Shown here piece by piece: positions 46,303 through 55,544 of a stretch of DNA of 64,000 nucleotides. The position numbers were made by a program, and so were the translations under genes. How positions within the stretch are numbered: position 1 is the first letter of the stretch; each line of letters starts with the position of its first letter. The notes below the pieces were generated by a model that saw only the letters and a list, made by a program, of their open reading frames with translations, did not search any database and was not told where the DNA came from. Source of the stretch: Paludibacteraceae bacterium (GTDB taxonomy: Bacteria; Bacteroidota; Bacteroidia; Bacteroidales; Paludibacteraceae); the NCBI GenBank assembly GCA_024399545.1, contig JAKSNS010000001.1, forward strand, positions 58,023-122,022, written 5' to 3'.

Positions 46303-47357
46303 AGATAGTTGAATTGATTTATTCGTTAAGCATAGGCGGCGCGGAGCGTTTGGTCGTTGACTTGTGCAACGAACTGGCAAAAAACGGCACAGACGAAATC
46401 GTGCTTTTGACCGTCTGTGACAGCAGGTTGCCCGAGAACGTCAAACTGTTGCCTTGCCTCAGCAAAACTGTGAGGTTCGAGAGCCTACACCAACCAAACA
46501 ACATTTCAGTGAAAAGCATATTGGCGGTATATACTTTCCTAAAAAAAGAGAAACCAGACGTAATACACTGCCACAGCAATATTATCTTGATTTACATTCC
46601 ATTGTTGTTACTCAAATGCAAATATAAACACACATTGCACAGCACACCTGACGCATGCCTAAGATATAAATGGCAGAAAGGAGTGAATCGTTACCTATAC
46701 AAAAACAAAGTCCAACCTGTCACTATATCTAAAGAGTGCTCAACCATTTACAGGAGACTCTATGGGCTGGAAAACGATACGGTGATAACAAATGGCCGTA
46801 CACCACTGACACGCACGACCGAAGCACCTGCCGACATGCCGAAAAACACCAACGGATACACATTCATCCACATAGCCAACTGCACACCCGCTAAAAACCA
46901 AGAACGGCTGTTCCGTGTCTTTGGCAGGTTACAAGAAGAAGGCGTGGCATTTGACCTCTTTTGCCTCGGCATGTACTATGAAAAATACCAAGCCCGTTTC
47001 ACAAACAACAAGCAAATCCATATATTGGGTGCAAAATCCGATGTCGCCCCATACCTTTCCTTTTCCGATTTCTTTGTCCTGACATCCGACTACGAAGGTA
47101 TGCCCATCTCCCTCCTCGAAGCAATCTCTTTAGGTGTCGTCCCTATCTCTACGCCTGCCGGTGGCGTAACGGACATAATACGTGATGGTGCTAACGGTTA
47201 TCTCTCCGAAGGCTTCGACAACAATTCCCTTTACGCCAAACTCAAACAAGCAATCCATGAACATGGCCGAATATCCCGCAAAGCCTTAATTGACGAGTTC
47301 AACGAAAGATACTCGATAAAAATCTGTGCGAACCGATACAACAAACTATACCGCTAA
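46299..47357 (+). CDS. Family 4 glycosyltransferase
   Basis: The 352-residue protein starts MKIVELIYSLSIGGAERLVV, the usual GT4 opening with the GGAER loop, and has SDYEGMPISLLEAISLGVVPIST with an intact EX7E motif, then AGGVTDIIRDGANGYL. ATG 46299 overlaps the stop of the previous gene and decides the start. Confidence 0.92.
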   Translation: MKIVELIYSLSIGGAERLVVDLCNELAKNGTDEIVLLTVCDSRLPENVKLLPCLSKTVRFESLHQPNNISVKSILAVYTFLKKEKPDVIHCHSNIILIYIPLLLLKCKYKHTLHSTPDACLRYKWQKGVNRYLYKNKVQPVTISKECSTIYRRLYGLENDTVITNGRTPLTRTTEAPADMPKNTNGYTFIHIANCTPAKNQERLFRVFGRLQEEGVAFDLFCLGMYYEKYQARFTNNKQIHILGAKSDVAPYLSFSDFFVLTSDYEGMPISLLEAISLGVVPISTPAGGVTDIIRDGANGYLSEGFDNNSLYAKLKQAIHEHGRISRKALIDEFNERYSIKICANRYNKLYR

Positions 47358-47370
47358 AACACTATATCGC

Positions 47371-47414
47371 CGCCCAATCACCGCCTAATCACCGCCTAAT
47401 CACCGTCCGATATA
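47371..47414 (+). repeat. 11-bp tandem repeat, three clean units and one degenerate
   Basis: CGCCYAATCAC repeats at 47371, 47382 and 47393, then a degenerate unit at 47404. It lies between two glycosyltransferase genes. Confidence 0.88.
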
Positions 47415-47421
47415 CCGCTAA

Positions 47422-48468
47422 ATGATACCTTCTCACCAAATACTAACGGTTGGTCCCGACATCCGACGCTCCAAAGGGGGCGTGGCGCAATGCATATCCA
47501 CCTATGCAAAAACCATATTCAGTCACTTCCGTCTTCTTACCAACAGTTGCGATGGAAACCTTCTGCGCAAACTATCCAAAGCCCTCACCTCCCTCATCTC
47601 TTTCTATTGCCTATTGGCAACAGACCGCCGAATAAGAATCGTACACATACATACCGCATCAAACAACAGCTTCCGCCGTTCCGCACTCTTCGTCAATGCC
47701 GCCAAACTCATGCACCGCCGCGTCATAATCCACATCCACGGCGGTGGCTTCCGCGAATACTACACCAAACAAAAAAAACTTGTCTTCCGAATCTTGTCAC
47801 GCTGCGACGCAACCATTGTCCTTTCCCAGTCATGGAAAGACTTCGTCCAAGGGACAATTGGTGTGGGCAACGTCTATGTCGTGCCAAACATAATCGACTA
47901 CCCAGTAAAAAAAGAACCTCTGCCCAACGACTTATTCCACCTCCTCTTCATGGGGCATATCCGAAAGGAAAAAGGGGTATTCGACCTCTTGCAACTCATC
48001 AACGAAAATCACGAACAACTCCTCGGCTCAATCGTACTTCACATCGCTGGTGGGCTCTTCGACGAGCAAACACTCCGTAAATACATATCCGACAACCACA
48101 TCCAAGACATCGTACACTTCCACGGTTGGGTGACAGGCGATAAAAAAACCGAACTACTCAACCTTGCCGACGCATTCATTCTGCCATCATACGCCGAAGG
48201 CATGCCAATCTCAATACTCGAGGCTGAATCCTACGGCATACCGATAATCTCAACACCTGTTGGCGGAGTGCCTGACATCGTCACCGATGGGGTCAACGGC
48301 ATACTCATCACCCCAGGGGACAAAAAATCAATGCTTGCGGCAATCCAAAGACTCATGCACGACCCTGTCCTCTGCAAGAAAATGGGAAACGAATCTCTAA
48401 AAAAAAGTCTCAACTACCTGCCACAACAAATCGAAAAAGCCCTAATCCAAGTATATTCAAACCTTTAG
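47422..48468 (+). CDS. Family 4 glycosyltransferase
   Basis: The 348-residue enzyme begins QILTVGPDIRRSKGGVAQC, and has VIIHIHGGGFREYY, LFMGHIRKEKGVFDLLQ and PSYAEGMPISILEAESYGIPIIST with an intact EX7E motif, then VGGVPDIVTDGVNG. It is the third GT4 enzyme in a row. Donor and acceptor unknown. Confidence 0.92.
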   Translation: MIPSHQILTVGPDIRRSKGGVAQCISTYAKTIFSHFRLLTNSCDGNLLRKLSKALTSLISFYCLLATDRRIRIVHIHTASNNSFRRSALFVNAAKLMHRRVIIHIHGGGFREYYTKQKKLVFRILSRCDATIVLSQSWKDFVQGTIGVGNVYVVPNIIDYPVKKEPLPNDLFHLLFMGHIRKEKGVFDLLQLINENHEQLLGSIVLHIAGGLFDEQTLRKYISDNHIQDIVHFHGWVTGDKKTELLNLADAFILPSYAEGMPISILEAESYGIPIISTPVGGVPDIVTDGVNGILITPGDKKSMLAAIQRLMHDPVLCKKMGNESLKKSLNYLPQQIEKALIQVYSNL

Positions 48469-48512
48469 CCATTTGCTGCCCTTCCCTGCCAACGGCCAAC
48501 AGCTAATGGTTA
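48464..48512 (+). repeat. GTTAGCCATTA stop-codon repeat, copy b (divergent)
   Basis: TTTAGCCATTTGCTGCCCTTC and CCAACGGCCAACAGCTAATGG form a diverged copy; the first TAG is the stop of the GT4 gene. Confidence 0.7.
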
Positions 48513-48530
48513 AAGGCCAAAAAAAATCCT

Positions 48531-49853
48531 ATGCACATAGCTGACTACATAAAAACAGGTCTCCCCTATTGGCCCAACTGGCTCAACCATATTATACTGA
48601 AATGCAACTGTTTCGGTTCATTGGTCTATGGGCGTTCCTTCCGACGTATGCTATCGCCAACGACAACCATTAACCCTGAACAGCGACTTGTCGAAATGGT
48701 CAACTACGCCATCTCGCATGTGCCATACTACCGCAATAGATACGGGAAACTCCAAATAAACTCAAAAACCGATTTTGAGCAAAAGATAGGATTCATCGAC
48801 AAAAACGAGGTATTGAGCCATTGGGATGAATTCCTCTCCGACGAATACGACCCAACCAAAGCATTCTTCGGCACGACTAGTGGTTCTGACGGTCAACCGA
48901 TGAAAATCATACTTCCGAAAAACAGATATATCTATTCCCTTGCCCCTATTCATAGGATTTGGATGAAATTCGGTTGGAACTACGAGACAAGGGGGGTCTT
49001 CCGTAACCATCGTATCGAATCTGGTCGTGATTACATCATCAACCCAATAATGAAAGAGGTCATCTTCGACACCTTCAAAATGAACGAACCATACGCCACA
49101 ATATGCTGGAAGACCCTCCGGAAATACGGCGTCGAACATATCCATGCCTACCCTTCGGCATTCTTCCAATTCTGCAAACTCTGCCGCAACCAAAACCTCG
49201 ACCTCGCCTTCATCAAGACCGCTTTCCTGGCAAGCGAGTGTGTGACAAACGAACAAGATGCCCTCTTCAAGGATATGGGCATACGGATTTGCCTATTCTA
49301 TGGCCACAGCGAGTGTCTGATACTGGCGGGAAATACACCCGAATCCCCCCTACTTCGGATAGACGAAAACTACGGCTTATGCGAACTGGTTGACTCCAAC
49401 GACAACATCATCCGTCACGGAAACGTCAGTGGGCAAATGGTTGGCACAACCTACTTCAACAAGCTATTTCCCCTAATCCGCTACAAGACTGGCGACTACA
49501 GCCAATACGCCAACAATCTGCAAGACACCCCACGATACCTAACCTCAGTCCAAGGACATCGGGACAACTGTATAATATACCGTCACGATAACACATATAC
49601 AACCACATCCGCACTCACCCTTCACGGCAACGTCAACTGCCACATCGACGGACTGCAATACATCCAGGAAACGAAAGGTTACCTGATTGCCTGCATAATC
49701 AAAAACAAGGAATATACAAACGAAGACGAAACATATCTGAAACAGATTTTCTCAACAGCCATGGGTGGAGACGAATTTGTTGAAATCAGGTACGTTACGC
49801 AGTTACGAATGAACGAAAACCACAAATTCGCCCAACTGATAAGCAACCTTTGA
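48531..49853 (+). CDS. PaaK/CapK-like adenylate-forming enzyme
   Basis: The 440-residue protein belongs to the phenylacetate-CoA-ligase-like group found in capsule clusters. Visible motifs are MVNYAISHVPYYRNRYG, FFGTTSGSDGQPMKI (the P-loop-like adenylation motif A3), HAYPSAFFQFCKL, FYGHSECLILAG (A5) and FPLIRYKTGDYSQYA (A7). It likely activates an acyl or related acid for sugar decoration; the substrate is not known. Its TGA stop directly joins a palindromic repeat. Confidence 0.87.
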   Translation: MHIADYIKTGLPYWPNWLNHIILKCNCFGSLVYGRSFRRMLSPTTTINPEQRLVEMVNYAISHVPYYRNRYGKLQINSKTDFEQKIGFIDKNEVLSHWDEFLSDEYDPTKAFFGTTSGSDGQPMKIILPKNRYIYSLAPIHRIWMKFGWNYETRGVFRNHRIESGRDYIINPIMKEVIFDTFKMNEPYATICWKTLRKYGVEHIHAYPSAFFQFCKLCRNQNLDLAFIKTAFLASECVTNEQDALFKDMGIRICLFYGHSECLILAGNTPESPLLRIDENYGLCELVDSNDNIIRHGNVSGQMVGTTYFNKLFPLIRYKTGDYSQYANNLQDTPRYLTSVQGHRDNCIIYRHDNTYTTTSALTLHGNVNCHIDGLQYIQETKGYLIACIIKNKEYTNEDETYLKQIFSTAMGGDEFVEIRYVTQLRMNENHKFAQLISNL

Positions 49854-49880
49854 TAGAGACGCACGACCGTGCCTCTCTAC
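49854..49880. repeat. TAGAGACG palindrome, copy 1
   Basis: TAGAGACGCACG then GTGCCTCTCTAC, imperfect inverted arms, immediately after the stop of the PaaK-like gene. Confidence 0.8.
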
Positions 49881-49914
49881 AGACAAAAAACGGCCAACCG
49901 CCAATAAAAAAACA

Positions 49915-51129
49915 ATGGAAATAACAGACAGTTTCAACCGTCTCAGAGAATATTGCGAGGCTGAGGACTTCAAAGGGTGGGATCCCTACGACGGACTCAA
50001 CTCTAAACTGTTCCAAGCCCTGCCCCTACTGCCAAAATCAGCCCTATGTCGCTTGGCTGTAATCCAAGGTATGAAACGTTGTCCATTAAACCTACGTCGC
50101 CCTCTTCTTGTCCCCAAACAACACAACCCCAAAGGCTTGGCATTATTCCTACAGGGATATTGCAACCTATACAATGTAGAGACGTACGGCCGTGCGTCTC
50201 TACAAGAAAACACAACAACAAAAGCCGAACTCTTACGGAAAATAAACCACCTCGCCGAACTCTTGCTCTCCCTCCGATCCAAAGGCGACTACCATGGTGC
50301 CTGCTGGGGATATAACTTCGACTGGCAGGCACGCCGCCTCTTCCTCTTTCCTGCCTATACGCCAACCGTTGTCGCCACCAGCTTTGCCGCAACCGCATTG
50401 ATCGACGCATACGAAATAACGCAAAACCGTCAATACCTCGACACCGCACTCTCCTCCGCCCAATTCGTCTTGCAAGACCTTCACCGCACGCCGCACAACC
50501 GAGGCTTCCTCTTCAGCTACAGCCCCTTGCCTGGCAACGACACCGTCTTCAACGCCTCACTTCTCGGTTCCCGCCTGCTCTCCTACTGCTACCGCTACAC
50601 AAACGACAGCCAACAACTCGAAGCAGCAAGGATGTCAGTTCGAGCCTGTTGCGACAGTCAGAAGCCCGACGGTTCATGGGTATATGGCATGTTGCCCGTG
50701 CAATCATGGGTTGACAGCTTCCACACCGGCTATAACCTCGACGCACTGGCTGCATACCAGGAAAACACAAACGACCTCACCTTCCAACAAAACATAGACA
50801 AAGGATTCACCTACTACATCAAAAATTTCTTTATGCCGGACGGCACGCCGCGATACTACAACGACAAAACCTATCCCATTGACATCCATTGTCCCGGGCA
50901 ACTCTTCATCACCCTTGCCCGACTTCACAAATACGGAGAACAGCAACCATTGGCGGACAGCGTGATGAATTGGACACTAAAACACATGCAGGACGAAAAA
51001 GGCTACTTCTATTACCAGATAAAGCCACACTTCTCATCACATATCCCATATATGCGATGGAGCAACGCATTTATGTTCTGCGCCCTATCCTACTACCTAC
51101 TGAATAAGCCGTTAGCCATTAGCCGTTAG
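49915..51129 (+). CDS. Alpha/alpha-barrel protein of the polysaccharide cluster
   Basis: The 404-residue protein has helix pairs and GxW/GxS motifs of a six- or seven-fold alpha/alpha toroid, such as YHGACWGYNFDWQARRLF, TPTVVATSFAATALIDAYE, SQKPDGSWVYG, DSFHTGYNLDALAAYQ and DIHCPGQLFITLARL. Similar proteins occur in Bacteroidota exopolysaccharide clusters and are sometimes wrongly annotated as delta-aminolevulinate dehydratase. A role in trimming or modifying the polymer is inference. A 28-bp palindrome at 50176-50203 is read through in frame and adds VETYGRASLQ. The last residues KPLAISR and the stop come from a repeat element. Confidence 0.78.
   Translation: MEITDSFNRLREYCEAEDFKGWDPYDGLNSKLFQALPLLPKSALCRLAVIQGMKRCPLNLRRPLLVPKQHNPKGLALFLQGYCNLYNVETYGRASLQENTTTKAELLRKINHLAELLLSLRSKGDYHGACWGYNFDWQARRLFLFPAYTPTVVATSFAATALIDAYEITQNRQYLDTALSSAQFVLQDLHRTPHNRGFLFSYSPLPGNDTVFNASLLGSRLLSYCYRYTNDSQQLEAARMSVRACCDSQKPDGSWVYGMLPVQSWVDSFHTGYNLDALAAYQENTNDLTFQQNIDKGFTYYIKNFFMPDGTPRYYNDKTYPIDIHCPGQLFITLARLHKYGEQQPLADSVMNWTLKHMQDEKGYFYYQIKPHFSSHIPYMRWSNAFMFCALSYYLLNKPLAISR
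50176..50203. repeat. GTAGAGACG palindrome, copy 2, inside a coding sequence
   Basis: GTAGAGACGTACGG and CCGTGCGTCTCTAC pair with one mismatch. The palindrome starts exactly on a codon of the alpha/alpha-barrel gene and keeps its frame open. Confidence 0.93.
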
Positions 51130-51162
51130 CCATTGGCTGCGCTTACATGCTAACGGTTAAAA
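51108..51162 (+). repeat. GTTAGCCATTA stop-codon repeat, copy c
   Basis: AAGCCGTTAGCCATTAGCCG, then TTAGCCATTGGCTGCGCTTA and CATGCTAACGG. It carries the stop of the alpha/alpha-barrel gene. Confidence 0.88.
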
Positions 51163-51173
51163 TCACCTACTGA

Positions 51174-51875
51174 ATGAAACGGATAACACTGAAAAACGGG
51201 GTGAAGATATATAATTTCTCATCATTCGGCGAATTGATTGACTATGCGGTGCAAGAAAAGAAGATACTTGTTGCCCTCAATGCCGAAAAGATAACCCATG
51301 CCACGGCACATACCAAAGCCTTGTGCGAACACAATATAGCCTATAGCGACGGAGTAGGGGCTGTCATGGCACTTCGCAAGAAAGGCTACGACGCAATGAA
51401 AATCCCTGGCTGCGAACTCTGGTTGGAAATCATACGCCGCCTAATGCCGGAAGGCAAAACCTTCTACCTTATTGGCGGCACAACCGATGTCATCAACGCC
51501 ACGGTTTCAAAACTCACGCATCAATTCCCAGGCATAAACATCGTCAACCACCGCAACGGCTATATCAAAAACGACCAAGAACGCCAGTCGTTATTGGATG
51601 ACATTGCCGCAAAAAAGCCAGATGTCGTATTCGTGGCCATGGGTTCACCGCTACAGGAAATACTCATGGGAGAGATGCAAACTCGCCATCAAGCAATATA
51701 CCAAGGACTTGGCGGCAGTTTCGATGTATATACTGGCCACGCCAAACGCGCCCCTAAATGGTGGATTGACCACAACATCGAATTTCTCTACCGCCTGATA
51801 CAAGAGCCCTCACGATTCAAAAGGCAATTATTCCTGTTCAAATTCATATATATGCTCTCAATGGGCAAACTGTAA
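51174..51875 (+). CDS. WecG/TagA/CpsF family glycosyltransferase (GT26)
   Basis: The 233-residue enzyme has the family hallmarks LVALNAEKITHATAH, AYSDGVGAVMALRKKG, FYLIGGTTDVINATV, PDVVFVAMGSPLQEILM, YQGLGGSFDVYTGHAKRAP and the C-terminal WIDHNIEFLYRLIQEPSRFKR. GT26 enzymes usually add the second sugar to an undecaprenyl-linked primer at the membrane. The initiating enzyme is not in the window. The stop is followed directly by copy d of the repeat. Confidence 0.95.
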   Translation: MKRITLKNGVKIYNFSSFGELIDYAVQEKKILVALNAEKITHATAHTKALCEHNIAYSDGVGAVMALRKKGYDAMKIPGCELWLEIIRRLMPEGKTFYLIGGTTDVINATVSKLTHQFPGINIVNHRNGYIKNDQERQSLLDDIAAKKPDVVFVAMGSPLQEILMGEMQTRHQAIYQGLGGSFDVYTGHAKRAPKWWIDHNIEFLYRLIQEPSRFKRQLFLFKFIYMLSMGKL

Positions 51876-51921
51876 GCCGTTAGCCATTGGCTTTTGGCTG
51901 CGCTTCCAAGCTAACGGCTAT
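51873..51921 (+). repeat. GTTAGCCATTA stop-codon repeat, copy d
   Basis: GTAAGCCGTTAGCC, TTTTGGCTGCGCTTCCAAGC and TAACGGCTATG. AGCCGTTAGC (51876-51885) pairs with GCTAACGGCT (51910-51919), a 10-bp stem. It holds the stop of the GT26 gene at one end and the ATG of the tyrosine kinase gene at the other. Confidence 0.92.
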
Positions 51922-54373
51922 GGCAAAAACATCAAAAAACAACAATAACATGAAAAAAGACAAAGCCGTCATCATCTCCTCTGACGATGATTCCGAAGGG
52001 AAAGGGTTCAATCTATCCGCCATCTCCGAATTCCTATACCTGTGCCTGGACAACTGGAAATGGTTCCTTCTTTCAATAGTCGTCTGCCTTGGCATAGCGT
52101 TCCTACACCTTGGGAGGACCGCACCCAGATACACACGTTCAGCCTCGGTACACATCAAAGAGGAAACCCGCAACGGTTCGATAAGCAGCATCAGCGACGA
52201 AATCTCCAACCTTGGTTTAGGCGGTACGTCCGGATCCGTCAACAACGAGATTGTCGCCTTCAACTCACTGGAATTGCATAGGAAAGTGGTGCGCCAGATG
52301 AACCTTGACATCAACTACACGATCCGCAAAGGGTTGCGCCGCATCACCCTCTTCGGATCCGACCTTCCAGTCAACGTCATGCTCGACGACCTGGACGACA
52401 AGGCATCGCTCTCCATGGACATACTGTTGCTTCCTTCCGGGAAGGTACTTATTGAGGAAATAAACGGCACCGAGATAAACGCCGAGGTGGGCTACGACTC
52501 TATATACTCCACCACGGTTGGCCACATAGTCTTCAGCAAAACCATCGCATACGACACCATAACCGAACCCTACCCCATCCACATAACCCGTTCGCCGATA
52601 TCGGTAGCCACCACCGCACTCCACGCCCGACTGCAAGCCAAACAGAACGACGCCAAGAACTCAATCATCGACATAGAATGCGAGGACGAGAGTGCCGAAC
52701 GTGCCGAGGTCATAATCACCACCCTGATAGCCGAATACAACAAAGGTTGGATGAAAGACAAAAACGAGCTGTGCGTCCTCACCTCACAGTTCATCGACGA
52801 CCGTATCCGTGTCATCGAGCGCGAGTTGGGTGGTGTCGACTCTGACATAGCCTCCTACAAATCCAGCAACCTCATCACCGACCCTATCCAGGCGGCAAGT
52901 ATGTTCATGACCCAGGCCAACGAGTCCGACCAAAAACTCCTCACGCTTACCAACCAGGTGTATATGTGCCAATTCCTCAGGGAATTCATAGCAAACCCCG
53001 ACAACGTCCAAAAACTCATCCCTGCCAATATCGGCATCCAGTCGTCGGCTGTCAACGACCTCATAGCCTCGTTCAACCAGACCATGTTGATGCGCAACAC
53101 CTACCTCCGCAACAGTTCCGAGAAAAACCCAATGGTACGCAACCTCGACGACGACCTCAACGCCCAGCGCAACGCCATTCTCCTCTCGTTGGACAACGAA
53201 TGCAAATCCCTTGAATCGCAGATTTCCTCCTCTCGCCAAACCATCCAACAAAGCCGTTCCGTCCTCTCCGAATCGCCGGTAAAACAACGCCACCTACTCA
53301 CCATGGACCGTCAGCAAAAAATCAAAGAGGCACTATACCTATTCCTATTGCAGAAACGTGAGGAAAACGAGCTTTCACAAGCCTTTACCGCCTACAACAC
53401 CCGTATCATCTCCTGCCCTATGGGTCCTGACGCACCGTCGTCCCCCAAGTCGAATCTCATCATCATCCTCTCGCTTCTCATGGGTCTCATCATCCCTTTG
53501 GCGATGATATATATCCGTGAGCTGTTCTACACAAAAGTCCGTGGACGCATCGACTTGGAGTCAATGAGCGTCCCTTACGTCGGCAACATCCCTGAGAAGG
53601 AAAGCAATATCGGGAAAAAGGAGCGAATGCTAAACCGCATCCTACAGCGCAAAGCGAACAAAGCGTTGGAACTGTGTGTAGGACCAGGCTGTCATGACGA
53701 GCTCAACGAGGCGTTCCGCATCGTACGTTCCAACCTCAACTTTCTTCTCCACCCGAATGTTGACATCCGCCGCCAAGTTATACTTGTCACGTCATCCGTA
53801 CCATCCTCGGGCAAAACCTTCATCTCCTTAAACCTTGCCTCGGTCTTCGCCATGCAGGACGACATCCGTGTTGCAATCGTTGACCTCGACATCCGCAAAG
53901 CCTCGCTCAGTAAATTCGTAGGCAAGGCAAAAGTCGGTGTAACAGACTATCTTGGTGGTTTTCAGGATGATTGGCATGAACTCATCATCCAAAGCAACAA
54001 CATCGACATTCTCCCTGTAGGTCATTTTCCTCCAAACCCTGCCGAACTGCTCCAAAACAAACGTCTCGAAGAGCTTATATCTGCCATGCGTCAAGAGTAC
54101 GACATAATCCTGCTTGACATGCCACCAGTCGAAATGGTAGCTGACGTCACCATTGTCAAACACATGGCTGACATCACCCTTTTCGTCATACGCACAGGCG
54201 TAATGGAACGAGCCATGCTTCCAAGCATCGACGAATACTACAAGACGAAATACTTCAACAACCTCACCCTCATACTCAACAGTTCATCTTCAAGCCACGG
54301 TCGTTACGGTCATTATGGTTATGGTAGATACGGCTATGCTTACGGTTATGGAAACGACCACAAAAACCATTAG
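51920..54373 (+). CDS. Wzc-like tyrosine autokinase with Wzz chain-length domain
   Basis: The 817-residue protein controls polymer length and export. An N-terminal helix (WFLLSIVVCLGIAFL) opens a Wzz domain, a long coiled-coil periplasmic part follows, and a second helix (LIIILSLLMGLIIPLAMIYI) leads to a cytoplasmic BY-kinase domain with Walker A VPSSGKTFISLNLA near residue 626, Walker A' VAIVDLDIRKASLS and Walker B ILLDMPPV. The C-terminus ends in a tyrosine cluster (GRYGHYGYGRYGYAYGYG), the usual autophosphorylation site. ATG 51920 lies at the end of a repeat; ATG 51950 is an alternative. Confidence 0.93.
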   Translation: MAKTSKNNNNMKKDKAVIISSDDDSEGKGFNLSAISEFLYLCLDNWKWFLLSIVVCLGIAFLHLGRTAPRYTRSASVHIKEETRNGSISSISDEISNLGLGGTSGSVNNEIVAFNSLELHRKVVRQMNLDINYTIRKGLRRITLFGSDLPVNVMLDDLDDKASLSMDILLLPSGKVLIEEINGTEINAEVGYDSIYSTTVGHIVFSKTIAYDTITEPYPIHITRSPISVATTALHARLQAKQNDAKNSIIDIECEDESAERAEVIITTLIAEYNKGWMKDKNELCVLTSQFIDDRIRVIERELGGVDSDIASYKSSNLITDPIQAASMFMTQANESDQKLLTLTNQVYMCQFLREFIANPDNVQKLIPANIGIQSSAVNDLIASFNQTMLMRNTYLRNSSEKNPMVRNLDDDLNAQRNAILLSLDNECKSLESQISSSRQTIQQSRSVLSESPVKQRHLLTMDRQQKIKEALYLFLLQKREENELSQAFTAYNTRIISCPMGPDAPSSPKSNLIIILSLLMGLIIPLAMIYIRELFYTKVRGRIDLESMSVPYVGNIPEKESNIGKKERMLNRILQRKANKALELCVGPGCHDELNEAFRIVRSNLNFLLHPNVDIRRQVILVTSSVPSSGKTFISLNLASVFAMQDDIRVAIVDLDIRKASLSKFVGKAKVGVTDYLGGFQDDWHELIIQSNNIDILPVGHFPPNPAELLQNKRLEELISAMRQEYDIILLDMPPVEMVADVTIVKHMADITLFVIRTGVMERAMLPSIDEYYKTKYFNNLTLILNSSSSSHGRYGHYGYGRYGYAYGYGNDHKNH

Positions 54374-54428
54374 CCATTAGCTTTTGGCTGCGCTTCCAAG
54401 CAAACGGCTAATGGCTAACAGTTAATAG
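54368..54428. repeat. GTTAGCCATTA repeat, copy e, between convergent genes
   Basis: ACCATTAGCCATTAGC, TTTTGGCTGCGCTTCCAAGC, AAACGGCTAATGGCTAAC. It holds the stop of the kinase gene and the stop region of the convergent GH28-like gene; CGGCTA and TAGCCG at its right end can pair. Confidence 0.87.
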
Positions 54429-55531
54429 CCGTTTCTGATGATATAGTTCTCAATGACTATATCGTTCCACATCTTATCCCCACCCTGCCAATTCAACGGC
54501 AATGTATTATATGTGATATGCGTTGCCGTCAAGTTTTCGATGTAAAGTCCTGAGCAACTGTTATTCTCACCCATACTATAGGTCAATGGACTAAGCACGT
54601 TATCTATAGTTACGTTCGCTATACGGACATTCTCGGTATCTCCTGGGGCGTTTCCCCATGCCCCTGGTTCGAGCGTTATGCCGTAGATACTCGAACGGCT
54701 GTCATTCGTGCGGTGGGCATATCTTCCTGGACCATAGATGTGGCAACTCCCGACAAACAAGTTCCTGCTTGGCTCAATCATACGAATGCCGTTGCACGAC
54801 GAGTTTATCCTGCAACCCGTAATCCTCATATTCTCCCAATACCCTCCCGCTATGGCATCGTCACCGGTCGTAATCTCGCAATCTCTTATAGCTATATCCA
54901 CACCCCCGCGTATGTGAATCCCGTCCCAACCTTGGGTTATGGAGAGATTGCTGAACAAGGCATCCGTCAACTCATATCCCAAAATCGCATAATTGCCAGC
55001 GCACGATATACTTACCCCCGTCACACGTACATTACGACACTCTGCCAACAACAAAGCATGAGGACCACGCATAGACTCCTCGCCGTTCGGGTTCACGACA
55101 TGCTGTCCATCAATTATTCCACTACCACAGATAATTACATCTTCGGCTTGTTGACATAAAACAAGTGCTTTCGTCCACTCGGCATCGCTTGTCAAGTTGG
55201 CATTCTTGGTGCCATTCCCTGTATCGTATTTGGTCATATCCTTCGAGGGACGGTAGTGGTCGTATGCGTCAAGCTCTTGCACGCCTAACAATTCCGCACC
55301 CTTATCTATCAGCAGTGTAATATGACTTTTCAGACGAACCGTACCTGTTACATACCTTCCCTCGGGTATCAATACGGTATCATTATCCCTTGCAGACTTG
55401 ATAGCATCGTTCAGCGACTTAGTGCATACCTTCCCATCCCCCTTTGCCCCAAAACAACGGACACTAACCGTCCTGCCACTAAGTGACACACAGACTGCAA
55501 GGAAAGCGCACAACAGCAAAATCCTACTCAT
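54422..55531 (-). CDS. GH28-like (polygalacturonase-type) parallel beta-helix protein, secreted
   Basis: The 369-residue protein has a signal peptide (MSRILLLCAFLAVCVSLSG) and a pectate-lyase-type N-terminal cap (VSVRCFGAKGDGKVCTKSLNDAIKSA, IPEGRYVTGTVRLKSHITL). The beta-helix body has QGWDGIHIRGGVD and TTGDDAIAGGYW, which resemble the acidic catalytic positions of GH28, and a CNGIRMIEPSRN stretch. Substrate unknown; it could trim the cell's own or foreign polysaccharide. The chosen ATG at 55531 overlaps the Vsr stop by less than the earlier in-frame ATG at 55582 would. Confidence 0.8.
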   Translation of the reverse strand: MSRILLLCAFLAVCVSLSGRTVSVRCFGAKGDGKVCTKSLNDAIKSARDNDTVLIPEGRYVTGTVRLKSHITLLIDKGAELLGVQELDAYDHYRPSKDMTKYDTGNGTKNANLTSDAEWTKALVLCQQAEDVIICGSGIIDGQHVVNPNGEESMRGPHALLLAECRNVRVTGVSISCAGNYAILGYELTDALFSNLSITQGWDGIHIRGGVDIAIRDCEITTGDDAIAGGYWENMRITGCRINSSCNGIRMIEPSRNLFVGSCHIYGPGRYAHRTNDSRSSIYGITLEPGAWGNAPGDTENVRIANVTIDNVLSPLTYSMGENNSCSGLYIENLTATHITYNTLPLNWQGGDKMWNDIVIENYIIRNGY

Positions 55532-55544
55532 ATACAGTAATTTA

